Positions 42,416-52,868 of a stretch of 64,000 bases of DNA are shown in pieces. Position 1 is the first letter of the stretch. Each line of letters begins with the position of its first letter. A program made the translations under genes and the position numbers. This stretch comes from an uncultured Bryobacterales bacterium (GTDB lineage Bacteria > Acidobacteriota > Terriglobia > Bryobacterales > UBA6623): positions 1,626,435 through 1,690,434 of the forward strand of contig OY282420.1 of NCBI GenBank assembly GCA_958295955.1. The letters run 5' to 3'. The notes below the pieces were generated by a model. It ran no database searches. It saw only the letters and a program-made list of their open reading frames with translations, and was not told the origin of the DNA.

Positions 42416-42421
42416 ATTATA
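42416..42421 (-). promoter_or_regulatory. -10 element TATAAT upstream of amtB
   Basis: A perfect TATAAT on the complement strand lies about 88 bases before the amtB ATG. No good -35 is seen at 16-18 bases spacing, and I see no sigma-54 (GG-N10-GC) site, so nitrogen control of this operon, if any, does not use an obvious RpoN promoter. Low confidence as a promoter. Confidence 0.35.
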
Positions 42422-42583
42422 CGAAACTCGGCCAACAGAATCCGCTTCGTTCGTCGTCCCGCCGGGAAACGCCCGGCAGGGCCTTACTGAAATATCATCT
42501 ACGAAGCGCGGCGCGCAAGGGCCGGCAATCGCGCCTATCGAAAATTTCTATAAGCTGCGCAAGCGGTATATACTTGGTGGGTC

Positions 42584-43810
42584 ATGGTCAAGCGCATTTT
42601 TGTTTTGGGGTGTTTTTGTCTGTTGGCGGTCTTCGCCTTCATTGACAGGCCGGCGTTCTCGCAGGGCGGCAAGGGCGGCGGCGAGGGCAAGAAGGGCGGG
42701 TTCGGCGGAACCATGCAGAGAGCGAAAGTGTCGGAGAAGCGTCAACTCGCTGCGCCGTGGGTAGGCGTGACGACGAACGGCAGCCCGCTCTCCGGGTTGT
42801 TTTCGATCGCGCCGAGCGGGGTATCGACCGCGCCGACGCGGGCGGCCGCGCAGGAGTTTCTGGCAAGCCTCAGCGATGAGCAAAAGGCGCAAACGCTTTA
42901 TCCGGTCGACGATCCGGAGTGGCAGAAGTGGGGCAACTGGCACTTCTACTGGCAGCAGGGGGTCCGGCTGGACAAGATGTCGGGCAAGCAGCGCAGGCTG
43001 GCGCTGCGGGTGGTGCGCAGCGGTCTCAGCGCGAGCGGGTACCGCAAGACCCGCGACATCATGCGCCTCAATCATACGCTGGCCGAATTGACCGACAACT
43101 TCGACGAATACGGGGAGTGGCTCTACTACCTGACCATCATGGGCGAGCCGTCGGCGTCGGAGCCGTGGGGCTGGCAGTTCGAGGGGCATCACGTGATCGT
43201 CAACTACTTCATCCTGGGCGACCAGGTGGTGATGACGCCGGTGTTTATGGGTTCGGAGCCGGTCATTGCCGATTCCGGGAAATTCCAGGGCGCGGCGGTA
43301 ATGCAGGACGAGCAAGCGAAAGGCGCCGTGCTGATGGATTCGCTCAACGCGGACCAGCGAGACAAGGCGATTCTCGGAGGGCGGGAGGGCAAACAGCGGG
43401 TGGACAATCTCAGCGAGGCGTTTCGCGACAACCTGGTGCTGGACTACGCGGGCATCCGCGCAACCGATCTGACCAAGCTCCAGCGCGAATTGCTGATGGA
43501 TATCGTTGCCGAGTTCGTCAACAACATGAAGCCCGGGCACGCCAAAATTCGACTGGAAGAGGTCCGCAAGCATCTCGAGGACACCTATTTCGCCTGGATC
43601 GGCACGACCGGCCCGGCGGGCGTTTACTACTACCGGGTTCACAGCCCGGTCGTGCTGATCGAGTTCGATCATCAGGGGCCGATAGCGTTGGGCGGACCGC
43701 GGGCGGCCTCGCGGCGCCACATTCACAGCGTGGCGCGCACGCCCAACGGCAACGATTACGGGAAAGACTTATTGCGCCAACATTACGGCCGCAGCCACGG
43801 CGCGGACTAA
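42584..43810 (+). CDS. secreted DUF3500 family protein
   Basis: A 408-residue protein with a Sec signal peptide ([16 protein letters not shown]...AFSQ) and then a glycine/lysine-rich linker. The rest resembles the DUF3500 family found in acidobacteria and planctomycetes: [24 protein letters not shown]-like [22 protein letters not shown], and DHQGPIALG near the C-terminus. DUF3500 proteins are exported proteins of unknown function; the conserved His and Asp residues suggest metal binding or an enzyme. The 255-base gap before it holds no gene I can see. The last four bases overlap the convergent NhaC gene. Confidence 0.85.
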   Translation: MVKRIFVLGCFCLLAVFAFIDRPAFSQGGKGGGEGKKGGFGGTMQRAKVSEKRQLAAPWVGVTTNGSPLSGLFSIAPSGVSTAPTRAAAQEFLASLSDEQKAQTLYPVDDPEWQKWGNWHFYWQQGVRLDKMSGKQRRLALRVVRSGLSASGYRKTRDIMRLNHTLAELTDNFDEYGEWLYYLTIMGEPSASEPWGWQFEGHHVIVNYFILGDQVVMTPVFMGSEPVIADSGKFQGAAVMQDEQAKGAVLMDSLNADQRDKAILGGREGKQRVDNLSEAFRDNLVLDYAGIRATDLTKLQRELLMDIVAEFVNNMKPGHAKIRLEEVRKHLEDTYFAWIGTTGPAGVYYYRVHSPVVLIEFDHQGPIALGGPRAASRRHIHSVARTPNGNDYGKDLLRQHYGRSHGAD

Positions 43811-45222
43811 GGCCGGCGGGCCGGGCTTCCGTCCTGCGGCAAAGGCTCGATGGTCCGGCCGGCGAGGCCCAAAAGCAGCGAGATGGCCGGAGTGGCGAGA
43901 TTGACGAAGGCATAGGGCAGATACGCCCCCGTAGCCACGCCCAGAACGCCGGCCATGTAGGCGCCGCAGCTGTTCCAGGGGATCAGCGGCGAGGTCATCG
44001 TCGCCGAATCTTCAAGCGCCCGCGAGAGGTTTTTCGGGTGGAGTCCGCGGCGGATGTACGCCGAGCGGTACATGCGCCCCGGAACCACGATGGATACGTA
44101 CTGGTCGGCAGTCAGGATGTTCATGGCGATGCAGCTCGCCAGGGTCGCGGCGATGAGCGATCCCGTGGAGCGCGCCAGGCTCAGGATGCCGCGCGCCAGG
44201 GCCGGCAGCATGCCGGAGGCTTCCATCACGCCGCCGAAGGCAAGCGCGCAGACGACCAGCGCAATGGTGTCGAGCATGCTCGTCAGTCCGCCGCGCGACA
44301 AGAGCTCGTCCACCGCGGCTATGCCGGTGTTGCTCTCGTAGCCGGCGTAGAGGGCGTCGAGCGCAGCCGCAACCGAGCCGCCTTGCACCGCCAGGAACAA
44401 GACGACGCCCGCCAACACGCCCGCCATCAGAGCGGGCAAGGCCGGGATCTTGCGGGTCACGAGACCGAGCACGACGGCCGGCGCAAGCAAGAGCAGGGGA
44501 GAAAGCCTGAAGGTCGCGGCCAGCGCCGCCATCAACTGCTCGTAATCGGCCGCAGCCACCGCGGGCGCCGCCTCGACGCCCAAGCCCAGCGCCGCATAGG
44601 CGATGAGCGCGAGCGCCAGGGCCGGCGCCGTGGTGTAAACCATGTGCCGAATGTGCTCGAAAAGCTCGCTGCCCGCGGAGGCGGGGGCGAGGTTCGTCGT
44701 GTCGGACAAGGGCGACATCTTGTCTCCGAAGTAGGCCCCGGAGATCACGGCGCCCGCGGTCATGCCGGGGTCCACTTCCAGCGCGCCGCCGACGCCGACC
44801 AACGCCAGTCCGACGGTCGCGGCCGTTGACCAGGACGAGCCGGTCGCCAGCGAGACCGCGGCGCAGATGACGCACGACGCCGCCAGGAAGTAGCTCGGCG
44901 CCAGAATCAACAAGCCGTAATAGATGAGCAAGGGGACGACGCCGGAAGCGATCCAGATGCCGACCAGCAGACCGACGACCATCAGAATGACAACGGCTTG
45001 CAGTCCGGCCGCGATGCCCCGGCGCATGCCGGATTCGAGATCGCTCCAGGGAACTCCGAGCTTCCAACAGGCCAGGCAGGCGGTGAACGCGGTGCTGAGA
45101 ATGAGCGGGACATGGCCCGTCCCCTGCATGAAGCCGATTGCGGCCGCCAGCAGGGCGCTCAGCACGAAAACGGGCAACAGGGATACGGCAAAAGACGGCC
45201 GCGCGGTTTCGTTCTCGTCCAT
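43807..45222 (-). CDS. NhaC-family Na+/H+ antiporter
   Basis: A 471-residue ion-transporter-superfamily antiporter with about eleven to twelve hydrophobic segments. The diagnostic motif is [24 protein letters not shown], near residue 185-210, and a second conserved stretch is [25 protein letters not shown]. NhaC proteins exchange Na+ for H+, and some relatives exchange malate and lactate. Third gene of the operon, 24 bases after the nitronate monooxygenase stop. The overlap with the convergent DUF3500 stop is 4 bases. Confidence 0.9.
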   Translation of the reverse strand: MDENETARPSFAVSLLPVFVLSALLAAAIGFMQGTGHVPLILSTAFTACLACWKLGVPWSDLESGMRRGIAAGLQAVVILMVVGLLVGIWIASGVVPLLIYYGLLILAPSYFLAASCVICAAVSLATGSSWSTAATVGLALVGVGGALEVDPGMTAGAVISGAYFGDKMSPLSDTTNLAPASAGSELFEHIRHMVYTTAPALALALIAYAALGLGVEAAPAVAAADYEQLMAALAATFRLSPLLLLAPAVVLGLVTRKIPALPALMAGVLAGVVLFLAVQGGSVAAALDALYAGYESNTGIAAVDELLSRGGLTSMLDTIALVVCALAFGGVMEASGMLPALARGILSLARSTGSLIAATLASCIAMNILTADQYVSIVVPGRMYRSAYIRRGLHPKNLSRALEDSATMTSPLIPWNSCGAYMAGVLGVATGAYLPYAFVNLATPAISLLLGLAGRTIEPLPQDGSPARRP

Positions 45223-45246
45223 AGCTTCTTTTATTTCGTTGAATGG

Positions 45247-46239
45247 TTAGCCAACAAGCCGGTCGAGCGCCGCGCTCGCTTCCCGGGCGATGCGGCGGAC
45301 GACATCGCTTGCCGCCGGCGCGTCCCGGATGAGTCCGCAGCTTTGCCCCGCGGGCAGGACGCCGTTTTCGACATCGCCTTGGCGCCGCCCGAGATCGGAT
45401 GCGCGGTGGCCGACCTCCAACTGCAGCGGGTAAGGCCGGATGTCGGCTTCGCGCGCCTGCCACTCGTCGGTGAACTTGTTGCGGATCAGCCGGCAAGGCT
45501 TGCCGCTGTGCGCCCGCGTGACCACGGTTTGCGCTTCGCTCGCGGCGACGATCGTGTTTTTGTAATTCAGGTGGCCGTTCGCTTCCCGGGTGGCAATGAA
45601 GCGGGTGCCCAGCCAGACGCCTTGAGCGCCGAGCGCCAGAGCGGCCGCAAGGCCCCGCCCGTCGGCAAGCCCGCCGCCGGCCACCACGGGAACATCGACG
45701 GCGTCGACCACGGCGGGGATCAGTACCGCCGTCCCGATTTTGCCCACGTGTCCGCCGCCGTCGCAGCCCGTGGCGATGACGGCGTCCACGCCGTCGGCGA
45801 CGGCCTTGCGGGCATGCCGCACCGCTCCGACCACCGACAGCACCTTCATGCCGCGGGCACGCGCTTGCGGAATCACATCCTTGGGGCTGCCCAATCCGGA
45901 AACCAGCACCGGGACTCTCTCTTCGAGCACGACCTCGATCATCTGCGCAACCCCTGCGGTATAGACGGCGGCGGCGCCGTCCGCGGTTTTGATCGCGGCA
46001 AAGAGAATATCCACGCCGAAGGGTTTGTCGGTCAGGCTGCGCACCAAGCGAATCTCGCGCCGCAGCTCGTCGGCGGGCATGTTGGTGCCGGCGCCGATGA
46101 CGCCCAGCCCGCCCGCCGACGAAACAGCGGCGGCAAGCCGGCCGTAGGCGACCCAGCCCATGCCGGCTTGCAGGATGGGCAGCTCGATGCCCAAAAGATC
46201 GCAGACAGGCGTGCGCAGAGCTTTCGATAGGCGTTGCAT
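45247..46239 (-). CDS. nitronate monooxygenase (2-nitropropane dioxygenase family)
   Basis: A 330-residue FMN-binding TIM barrel. Motifs: LPILQAGMGWVAYGRLAAAVSSAGGLGVIGAG at the start (residues about 20-52), IATGCDGGGHVG (the catalytic His region), VPVVAGGGLADGRGLAAALALGAQGVWLGTRF (the FMN phosphate site). The usual EAGGH is CDGGGH here. Members oxidise alkyl nitronates or act as enoyl-ACP reductases (FabK). The gene is the second of an operon between a CoA-transferase (18-base gap) and an antiporter; such neighbours make an acyl-CoA-related role plausible. Confidence 0.9.
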   Translation of the reverse strand: MQRLSKALRTPVCDLLGIELPILQAGMGWVAYGRLAAAVSSAGGLGVIGAGTNMPADELRREIRLVRSLTDKPFGVDILFAAIKTADGAAAVYTAGVAQMIEVVLEERVPVLVSGLGSPKDVIPQARARGMKVLSVVGAVRHARKAVADGVDAVIATGCDGGGHVGKIGTAVLIPAVVDAVDVPVVAGGGLADGRGLAAALALGAQGVWLGTRFIATREANGHLNYKNTIVAASEAQTVVTRAHSGKPCRLIRNKFTDEWQAREADIRPYPLQLEVGHRASDLGRRQGDVENGVLPAGQSCGLIRDAPAASDVVRRIAREASAALDRLVG

Positions 46240-46257
46240 GGCGTGCGGTTCGCGGAG

Positions 46258-47445
46258 TCAGGCCGGCCGCGCGGCGGCCGCTCCCCGCAGCAGCGCGTTC
46301 ACCTCGGCTTCTCCATATCCTAATTCCTTGAGCACTTCGGCGGTATGCTCGCCCTGCGCGGGGGGAAGGTTGCGCACGGGCGGCCGTTCCCCATTGAATT
46401 TCAGCGGCAGCGCAGGGTTGCGATAGCCGGGGATGCGCGGATGGGGATAGGGCTCGAACATGCCGTTCGCCCGGACTTGCGGGTCGTCGACGACCCGGCC
46501 GATGTCGTTGATGGGCGAGCAGGGCACGCGATGCCTGCCCAGCAAGGCGACCAATTGCGCGGTGGAGAACGTTTGGGTGCGCTCGGCGAGCAAAGCGTAC
46601 AGCGCGTCGTGGTTCGCCACCCGCGCCGGATTGTCGAGAAACCGCTCGTCGGAGGCGAGGCCGGGGAGCGCCAGAGCTTGGCACATGCGCGCGAATATCG
46701 CGTCGTTTCCGCCGGCGATCATGAGCTCGCCGTCAGCGGTCGGGAATGCTTCGTAGGGCGCGACCATCTTCAGGCCGGAGCCCATGCGCTCGGGCACGTT
46801 GCCGTCGGCGAGGTAGCTCATCATGTGGTAGGTGATCCAGCCGATGGAGGTATCGAGCAGAGCGGATTCGACGTGGGCGCCCTCGCCGCCGGCGTCGCGC
46901 TTGCGCAACGCGGCCAGAACGCCCAGCGCCGTGAGAATTCCCGTGCCGATATCGACGACCGAGCCGCCCACCCGCGCCGGCGGGCCGTCCGGGTAGCCGG
47001 TGATCGACATGATGCCGCTGTATGCCTGCAAGAGCGGGTCGTACCCCGGCTTGTCCGCCAGCGGACCTTGTGAGCCGAAGCCGGTCAGAGAGGCGTAAAT
47101 CAGCCGGGGATACCTCTCTTTCAGATCGTCGTAGCCGAAGCCGAGCGCTTCCACGACGCCTTTGCGGAAAGCCTGCAAGACCACGTCGGCGCCGGCGATC
47201 AACTTCTCGAGGACCGCCTTGCCCTCGGCCGTCTTCAAATCGAGCACGATGCTGCGTTTGTTACGGTTGAAGGCGAGGAAAAGCGGGGCCTCTCCCGCCC
47301 AAAACGGCGGCCCCCATTTACGCGCCGGGTCGCCGGCCGGGGGTTCGACCTTGATGACGTCGGCGCCGAGATCGCCGAGAATCTGAGTGGCGTGCGGACC
47401 GGCGATGTTGAGCGAAAGGTCGATGACCCGGATTCCATCGAGCAT
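46258..47445 (-). CDS. family III CoA-transferase (CaiB/BaiF)
   Basis: A 395-residue CoA-transferase starting at the ATG at 47445 (AAAGG at 5 bases), followed by [20 protein letters not shown]. The aspartate nucleophile lies in [18 protein letters not shown]. Other conserved stretches are [24 protein letters not shown] and [12 protein letters not shown]. Family III enzymes transfer CoA between carboxylic acids such as formyl, carnitine or bile acids through a mixed anhydride. The frame is open well upstream into uvrB on the other strand, which is a shadow. First gene of the operon with nitronate monooxygenase and NhaC. Confidence 0.94.
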   Translation of the reverse strand: MLDGIRVIDLSLNIAGPHATQILGDLGADVIKVEPPAGDPARKWGPPFWAGEAPLFLAFNRNKRSIVLDLKTAEGKAVLEKLIAGADVVLQAFRKGVVEALGFGYDDLKERYPRLIYASLTGFGSQGPLADKPGYDPLLQAYSGIMSITGYPDGPPARVGGSVVDIGTGILTALGVLAALRKRDAGGEGAHVESALLDTSIGWITYHMMSYLADGNVPERMGSGLKMVAPYEAFPTADGELMIAGGNDAIFARMCQALALPGLASDERFLDNPARVANHDALYALLAERTQTFSTAQLVALLGRHRVPCSPINDIGRVVDDPQVRANGMFEPYPHPRIPGYRNPALPLKFNGERPPVRNLPPAQGEHTAEVLKELGYGEAEVNALLRGAAAARPA

Positions 47446-47499
47446 GCAGACCTTTATACCGCTATCGCGGCCGTCTGCGCCGCTACACTGAGAAATTTC

Positions 47500-49500
47500 A
47501 TGGCTTTTCGACTCGCTTCGGACTATACCCCGAGGGGCGACCAGGGGGCGGCCATCGAGCAGCTTACAGCCGGAGTGCGCGCCGGCGACGCACACCAGGT
47601 TCTGCTCGGCGTTACCGGATCGGGCAAAACCTACACCGCGGCCAAAGTCATCGAAGCAGCCGACCGCCCGGCGCTGGTGCTGGCCCACAACAAGACTCTG
47701 GCGGCGCAGCTTTATCACGAGTTTCGCGCGTTCTACCCGTCGAACGCGGTTGAGTACTTCGTCAGCTACTACGACTACTACCAACCGGAAGCCTACCTTC
47801 CGTCGAGCGATACGTATATCGAAAAAGAGGCGACGATCAACGACGAACTCAACAAGCTGCGGCTCTCGGCGACGCGCTCGCTGTTCGAGCGCCGGGATTG
47901 CATCATCGTCGCCAGCGTCAGTTGCATCTACGGCCTGGGCTCTCCGGACGCTTATTACGGGATGCTGCTGATGATCGAGAAGGGGGAGCGGATATCCCGC
48001 GAAGAGTTGGCCAAGCGGCTGGTGAAGATACTCTACCAGCGCAAGGACGGCGGCGAGTTCAGCCGCGGCTCGTTCCGCATGACGGGCGACGTGATCGAGG
48101 TTTATCCGACCTACGACGACTACGCTTACCGCATCGAGCTTTGGGGCGACGAGGTTGAGAATCTCGCGCAGATCGACCCTTTGCTGGGGCAGGTCAGGCA
48201 GACCTATTTGCGGCTGCCGATCTATCCGGCCAGCCACTACGTCATGTCCGACGAGACCAAGAGCGCGGCGATCGAGAGCATTCTCGAGGAACTCGACTGG
48301 TGGAGCGGCGAGATGCAGGGCAACGGCAAGCCGCTCGAGGCCCAGCGCGTCAGCCAGCGCACGCAGTTCGACATCGAAATGATGCGCGAGATCGGTTACT
48401 GCCACGGCATCGAAAACTACTCGCGGCATTTTTCGGGAAGACTGCCCGGCGAACCGCCGCCCACGCTGTTGGATTATCTGCCTCACGATGCGCTGATCTT
48501 CATCGACGAAAGCCACCAGACGGTGCCGCAATTGCGCGCCATGCACCACGGAGACCGATCGCGTAAAACCAACCTGGTCGAACATGGATTTCGACTGCCC
48601 AGCGCGCTCGACAATCGGCCGCTGACGTTCGAGGAATTCGAGCATCGCGTCAATCAGGTCATCTATACCTCGGCTACGCCGGGGCCGTATGAATTGACGA
48701 AGTCCGCCGGCGTTGTCGCCGAACAGATCATTCGGCCGACCGGCTTGCTCGATCCGCAGGTCGAGGTGCGCCCCGTGCGGGGGCAGGTGGACGACTTGCT
48801 GGGGGAGATCCGCGCGCGGGGGGAAGCCGGCGAGCGCGTGCTCGTGACCACGCTCACCAAGAGGATGGCGGAAGATCTCTCGGAGTATTACGGGGAAGCG
48901 GGAGTTCGCTGCCGTTATCTCCATTCGGAGATCGATACCCTGGAGCGCGTCAAGACGCTGCGCGATCTGCGCAAAGGGGAATACGACGTACTCGTAGGGG
49001 TGAACCTGCTGCGCGAGGGGCTCGATCTTCCGGAGGTTTCGCTGGTGGCGATTCTGGATGCCGACAAAGAGGGTTTTCTGCGCTCGGCGGGCTCGCTTAT
49101 CCAGACAATCGGGCGCGCCGCGCGCAATATCAACGGCAAGGCGCTGCTGTACGCGGACCGCATGACCGACAGCATGAAGCAGGCCATCGACGAGACCGAG
49201 CGCCGGCGCGCGGTGCAGCGCCGCTACAACGAGACGAACGGCATTACGCCGGAAACCATCTCGAAACCGCTGGAAATGAGCCTGGCGAGGATCGTGGACG
49301 CGGACTACCTGCACATACCGGCCGAGGAAGACGCGGACGCTCTGCCGGATACTCCCGAGGCGCTGGCCGCGCTCGTCGATTCTCTGGAAAAGAAGATGCG
49401 GGACGCGGCAAAAGCGTTCGAATTCGAAAAGGCCGCCGGTCTCCGCGATAAAATCAGAGCGCTCAAGACGCGGGAGTTGACGCATGTCTCGACAGATTGA
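47500..49500 (+). CDS. uvrB: excinuclease ABC subunit B
   Basis: A 666-residue DNA repair helicase of nucleotide excision repair, the family length. It starts at the ATG at 47500 ([11 protein letters not shown]). Walker A is GVTGSGKT, the beta-hairpin region is [20 protein letters not shown], motif II is DESH, and motif VI is [15 protein letters not shown]. The C-terminal UVR domain (residues about 625-660) binds UvrC. UvrB verifies damage delivered by UvrA. The upstream neighbour is a divergent CoA-transferase gene 54 bases away. The next gene, a ComEA-like protein, begins 18 bases after the stop. Confidence 0.97.
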   Translation: MAFRLASDYTPRGDQGAAIEQLTAGVRAGDAHQVLLGVTGSGKTYTAAKVIEAADRPALVLAHNKTLAAQLYHEFRAFYPSNAVEYFVSYYDYYQPEAYLPSSDTYIEKEATINDELNKLRLSATRSLFERRDCIIVASVSCIYGLGSPDAYYGMLLMIEKGERISREELAKRLVKILYQRKDGGEFSRGSFRMTGDVIEVYPTYDDYAYRIELWGDEVENLAQIDPLLGQVRQTYLRLPIYPASHYVMSDETKSAAIESILEELDWWSGEMQGNGKPLEAQRVSQRTQFDIEMMREIGYCHGIENYSRHFSGRLPGEPPPTLLDYLPHDALIFIDESHQTVPQLRAMHHGDRSRKTNLVEHGFRLPSALDNRPLTFEEFEHRVNQVIYTSATPGPYELTKSAGVVAEQIIRPTGLLDPQVEVRPVRGQVDDLLGEIRARGEAGERVLVTTLTKRMAEDLSEYYGEAGVRCRYLHSEIDTLERVKTLRDLRKGEYDVLVGVNLLREGLDLPEVSLVAILDADKEGFLRSAGSLIQTIGRAARNINGKALLYADRMTDSMKQAIDETERRRAVQRRYNETNGITPETISKPLEMSLARIVDADYLHIPAEEDADALPDTPEALAALVDSLEKKMRDAAKAFEFEKAAGLRDKIRALKTRELTHVSTD

Positions 49501-49518
49501 ACGCTCCGGGGAAGGAAC

Positions 49519-49872
49519 GTGAAGCCGACCGCCGCCGCCGGGGTTTTTCTGCTGCTCGCCATGAGCCTGCGGCTGCCGGGGCAGGCGCCGCAAGGAGGGG
49601 CGCAGCCGTGCGGCATTGCCAAGGAGGCGGTAAAAATCGACGTCAACAGCGCGACGCGGCAAGAGTTGGAGACGCTGCCCGGGATCGGTCCGGTCCGCGC
49701 CGCAATGATCGTGCGCATCCGCGAGACGAGCGGACCGTTTCAATCCGTCGAGGAGTTGCGGGCGCTGCCACGCCTGACGGACAAGCAATTCGAGAAGCTG
49801 CGGCGCTGCGGCGCAGCAATCCGGCCGCCGGGCCGCGGCGGCGCGAAGCGCCCCGAGCGCGGCGAACGTTGA
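49519..49872 (+). CDS. ComEA-like helix-hairpin-helix protein
   Basis: A 117-residue protein with a GTG start at 49519 (GGGAAGGAAC upstream). A hydrophobic signal is followed by a helix-hairpin-helix pair: KIDVNSATRQELETLPGIGP and VRAAMIVRIRET, then FQSVEELRALP. This is the ComEA-type DNA-binding unit, which in competence systems binds DNA at the cell surface. The C-terminal tail is basic (RPPGRGGAKRPERGER). Other competence genes are not in the window, so its role (uptake or another DNA-binding process) is open. The Cys pair near residues 31 and 96 could form a disulfide. Confidence 0.88.
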   Translation: MKPTAAAGVFLLLAMSLRLPGQAPQGGAQPCGIAKEAVKIDVNSATRQELETLPGIGPVRAAMIVRIRETSGPFQSVEELRALPRLTDKQFEKLRRCGAAIRPPGRGGAKRPERGER

Positions 49873-49973
49873 TCTCCGCCAAGCGCCCGGGCGGCGGCGC
49901 TCGCGCGGCAGAGTTCGGCTCGTGGTAGAAATGAGAAGGGCAGCCTGCGGCCGTGCTCCCCGCTGCCGACCCG

Positions 49974-51776
49974 ATGAGCCGTAAGCAACGACGTTCCCCG
50001 CGGCCGTCGGCCAAAGGCGGCCGGACGGCCAAGCCTGCCGGCGAGCGCCCGCCGGCGGACTCCAAGCCGCCCGCAAGCAAGCGGCTGTTTCCGTTTCTGC
50101 TGCTTGTCGTCGGTACGGCGATCTATTGGCCCGCGGTCAGCGGCCCGTTCGTCTTTGACGACTCCGGCATGCTGGAGGCCGCCGGCGCCGCGCGCGAAGC
50201 CGATTTTCAGAATTGGCTGCGCACCGGCCGGCCGCTGCTCTACGCCACCTTCTGGTTGAGTTACCGCCTGACCGGCGGGTTCACGCCCACGACCTGGTTT
50301 CACTTGCCCAACATCATTCTCCACGCGCTCAACGCCATTTTGCTCTGGTGGTTCTGGCGGTCGATTTGCGGACTGGAATCGATGCGTTCGCAGCTCTCCG
50401 AGGCGCTGCGCAAGTGGCTGATCTATGGAACGCCCCTGTTGTTCCTGGCGTTGCCGATTCAGACGGAAGCCGCGGCCTACATCAGCAGCCGCTCGGACGT
50501 GCTGTCCACTACTTTTTACCTGGCCGCGCTCTGCCTTTTCGCAAGCCCTCTGCGCCTGCGCCGCCGCGGGCTTACCGCGGTTGGGCTGCTGCTGCTCGCC
50601 GGGATGGCGGCGTTGACCAAGCAGGACAAGGTTACTCTGCCGGCGGCGATTCTGCTGCTGGATTACTTGATCTTATCGGGCCGCGATTGGAAAGGCGTCG
50701 CGCGGTCATGGCTTGTTTACGCTTCCCTTGCACTGGCGGGAGCAGCGGGCTTTTTTGCGGTTGTCAGGCCGTTTCTTTTCGCAGAGACCGCGGGATTCCG
50801 GCTGGACTGGACAACATATCTGTTTACCCAGTTCCGCATGTATTTTTTGTATCTGAAGCTCGTATTCGCGCCGTTCGGGCTGAACCTCGACCACGACATC
50901 GCTCCGTCCGCCGACATCTTCGAGCATGGCGCCTGGCTGGCGATGGCGGCGCTGGCCGCCGCCGCGGCCGGGGCGGTCTATTGGCGCCGCAAGTTCCCTC
51001 TTTTGTCGTTTTCGGTGTTGCTTTTTTTCCTGACGATGGCGCCGACCGGCAGTTTTTTTCCGCTGCTCGATTTCGCCGCCGAGAGGCGCATGTATCTGCC
51101 GTTGGCCGGTCTTTTGCCCGCGGTGTTTTTCCTGCTGGACAGATACGCGCGCATCGGGCCGAAGGCGGTGACGCCGATACTCATCGCTCTCGGCGCGGTC
51201 TATGGGGCGGCGACCTTTCAGCGCGCCGCGCTGTGGGGCGACGGTCTGGCGCTTTGGCAGGATGCAGCCGAGAAATCGCCGCAGAAAGCGCGCCCCTGGA
51301 TGTGGCTGGGGAAGGCGCAGGATGAGCGGGGACTCACGGCCGAGGCGCGGAGTTCGTGGCTGCGCGCCGCGAAAGTCGCCGAGCCGGGGTCGAAAGAGAT
51401 GGTCGCTATTTTCATGAATCTCGGATTGAGCTTCGCCAGGCAGAAAAACTACGCCCAAGCCGTCGAGTACTATAAGCCGGCGCTGCGCGCGAACCCTGAA
51501 AATCCAGTCGGATGGGCGCAATTGGCCGTAGCCCGGATGAGGCTTGGCCAGGCGTACGAAGGCCGGCGGGACTTCGAAAAAGCGTTCGAGTACGGCGGCG
51601 GCGGCCGCCCCGAGGTGCTCCAACTGCGCGGCCAGGAGTATTTCCTTGCCGGCCGCTGCGAAGAAGCGGCAAACGATTTCCTGCAGGCTTCCCGGCAGAT
51701 TCCCGAAGACGAGACGCTGCGCAGGAATCTTGAAGCGGCGCGCAGGTGCGCCGCGCAGGCGCAAGAGGAGCGGTGA
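49974..51776 (+). CDS. TMTC-like membrane protein with C-terminal TPR repeats
   Basis: About 600 residues from the ATG at 49974 (a GTG at 49953 is in frame). A basic N-terminus is followed by about ten to eleven membrane helices. The first loop has VFDDSGML, an acidic motif of the GT-C fold of glycosyltransferases. Residues about 410-590 contain TPR repeats: WLGKAQDERGLTAEARSSWLRAA, NLGLSFARQKNYAQAVEYYKP and AQLAVARMRLGQAYEGR-like helices. This resembles TMTC proteins (O-mannosyltransferases in animals) and their bacterial relatives, which would glycosylate exported proteins from a lipid-linked sugar. Donor and acceptor are unknown. Confidence 0.8.
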   Translation: MSRKQRRSPRPSAKGGRTAKPAGERPPADSKPPASKRLFPFLLLVVGTAIYWPAVSGPFVFDDSGMLEAAGAAREADFQNWLRTGRPLLYATFWLSYRLTGGFTPTTWFHLPNIILHALNAILLWWFWRSICGLESMRSQLSEALRKWLIYGTPLLFLALPIQTEAAAYISSRSDVLSTTFYLAALCLFASPLRLRRRGLTAVGLLLLAGMAALTKQDKVTLPAAILLLDYLILSGRDWKGVARSWLVYASLALAGAAGFFAVVRPFLFAETAGFRLDWTTYLFTQFRMYFLYLKLVFAPFGLNLDHDIAPSADIFEHGAWLAMAALAAAAAGAVYWRRKFPLLSFSVLLFFLTMAPTGSFFPLLDFAAERRMYLPLAGLLPAVFFLLDRYARIGPKAVTPILIALGAVYGAATFQRAALWGDGLALWQDAAEKSPQKARPWMWLGKAQDERGLTAEARSSWLRAAKVAEPGSKEMVAIFMNLGLSFARQKNYAQAVEYYKPALRANPENPVGWAQLAVARMRLGQAYEGRRDFEKAFEYGGGGRPEVLQLRGQEYFLAGRCEEAANDFLQASRQIPEDETLRRNLEAARRCAAQAQEER

Positions 51777-51804
51777 ACGAAGCGCCGCCAAAGCGGGCGG
51801 GCCG

Positions 51805-52428
51805 CTACCCCGGCCGATTCGACGCGATCAACGAAAGAAACTCCTCGCGGGTCTGCTGATTCGTGCGAAACGCGCCGAGCATGGCGCTCGTGATCGTCGA
51901 CGAGTGCTGCTTCTCGACTCCGCGCATCATCATGCACAGGTGCTGCGCTTCGCAGACGACGCCGACGCCGACGGGATTGATCGCGTCCTGGATGGTCTCC
52001 GCGACCTGTTGCGTCAAGCGTTCCTGGATCTGAAAACGTTGGGCGAAGATATCGACGAGGCGCGCCGTCTTGCTCAAGCCGATAACTTTTTTCCGGGGGA
52101 TGTAGGCGATGTGAATCTTGCCGAAGAACGGCAGCAGGTGATGCTCGCACAAGGAAAAAACTTCGACGTCCTTGACGATGACCATCTCGTCGTAGCTGAC
52201 ATCGAAAAGCGCCGACTGCAGCACTTCGCGGGGATTCTGTCCGTAGCCGCGGGTGAGCTCGCGGAACGCCTGGGAGACTCTGCGCGGCGTGTCGGCCAAG
52301 CCGGCGCGGCCGGGGTCTTCGCCGATCAGTCGGATCAACTCGCGGATAGGGACTTCCAACGGATCGCGCGACCCGTTGCGGTTGTCGATGTCGTCTTGCA
52401 GCTCGTGAGCGCTGAATACTTTAGCCAT
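51805..52428 (-). CDS. folE: GTP cyclohydrolase I
   Basis: A 207-residue GCH-I type enzyme that makes 7,8-dihydroneopterin triphosphate from GTP. It starts at the ATG at 52428, with AAAGGAAATC upstream. Zinc ligands are the Cys and His of [20 protein letters not shown] and the Cys in [13 protein letters not shown]. The substrate region [25 protein letters not shown] is well conserved. The gene is 20 bases after the pterin synthase-like gene upstream. In the window a DHPS-like gene (37118) would be a later step, but its motifs are changed. Confidence 0.96.
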   Translation of the reverse strand: MAKVFSAHELQDDIDNRNGSRDPLEVPIRELIRLIGEDPGRAGLADTPRRVSQAFRELTRGYGQNPREVLQSALFDVSYDEMVIVKDVEVFSLCEHHLLPFFGKIHIAYIPRKKVIGLSKTARLVDIFAQRFQIQERLTQQVAETIQDAINPVGVGVVCEAQHLCMMMRGVEKQHSSTITSAMLGAFRTNQQTREEFLSLIASNRPG

Positions 52429-52448
52429 GATTTCCTTTACGCAATCGG

Positions 52449-52868
52449 TCAGCTTAGCCGAAAGCTGTTGCGCGGCGTCTCTTCGATGCAGACTTCGCTC
52501 AGCCCGCACCGCCGGCCGGGGAAATGCCGCCGCCATCCTTCCCGCAACCATTTCTCGACAACCAAGGTCAGGTTCTCGGTGGTCGGCACGAGGTCTCTGA
52601 ATTCCCGAACGTCATTGTTGAGATGCCTGTGGTCGATGCGCTCGATGACCGATTCCCGCACCCAGCCCTCGAACGCGCCGCGCTGCAGGATCATTCCGGA
52701 ACGCTCGTCGGGACTGCCCGCAACGGTGACGGCCAAGCGGTAATCGTGGCCGTGCCCGAACGGATTGGCGCATTTGCCGAATACCCGGGCGTTTTCTTCC
52801 TCGCTCAAAGCGCCCGCGTACAGCCGATGCGCCGCCGAGAAGCCGAAACGTTTGGTTAATTTTGTCAA
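52449..52868 (-). CDS. 6-pyruvoyltetrahydropterin synthase-like protein, Cys form
   Basis: A 139-residue T-fold protein. Zinc ligands are His14, His39 and His41 (SAAHRL and NPFGHGHDY) and the catalytic Cys33 is present in [11 protein letters not shown]. The C-x5-HGH spacing is the eukaryotic-type 6-pyruvoyltetrahydropterin synthase (PTPS-II) pattern rather than QueD. Other conserved stretches are IDHRHLNND and PTTENL. It could turn dihydroneopterin triphosphate from FolE into 6-pyruvoyltetrahydropterin. It starts with a TTG overlapping the TGA of the previous gene (TTGA). Assigned to a pterin route; QueD-like activity is the alternative. Confidence 0.9.
   Translation of the reverse strand: MTKLTKRFGFSAAHRLYAGALSEEENARVFGKCANPFGHGHDYRLAVTVAGSPDERSGMILQRGAFEGWVRESVIERIDHRHLNNDVREFRDLVPTTENLTLVVEKWLREGWRRHFPGRRCGLSEVCIEETPRNSFRLS

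Noticed and set aside
42329-42583. Search for a sigma-54 promoter in front of amtB
   Set aside because: No TGGC-N7-TTGC arrangement could be found on the complement strand.
46258-50076. Open frame of 1272 codons on the complement strand reaching through uvrB
   Set aside because: Only the last 395 codons (CoA-transferase) are real. The upstream part is antisense to uvrB and has no domain.
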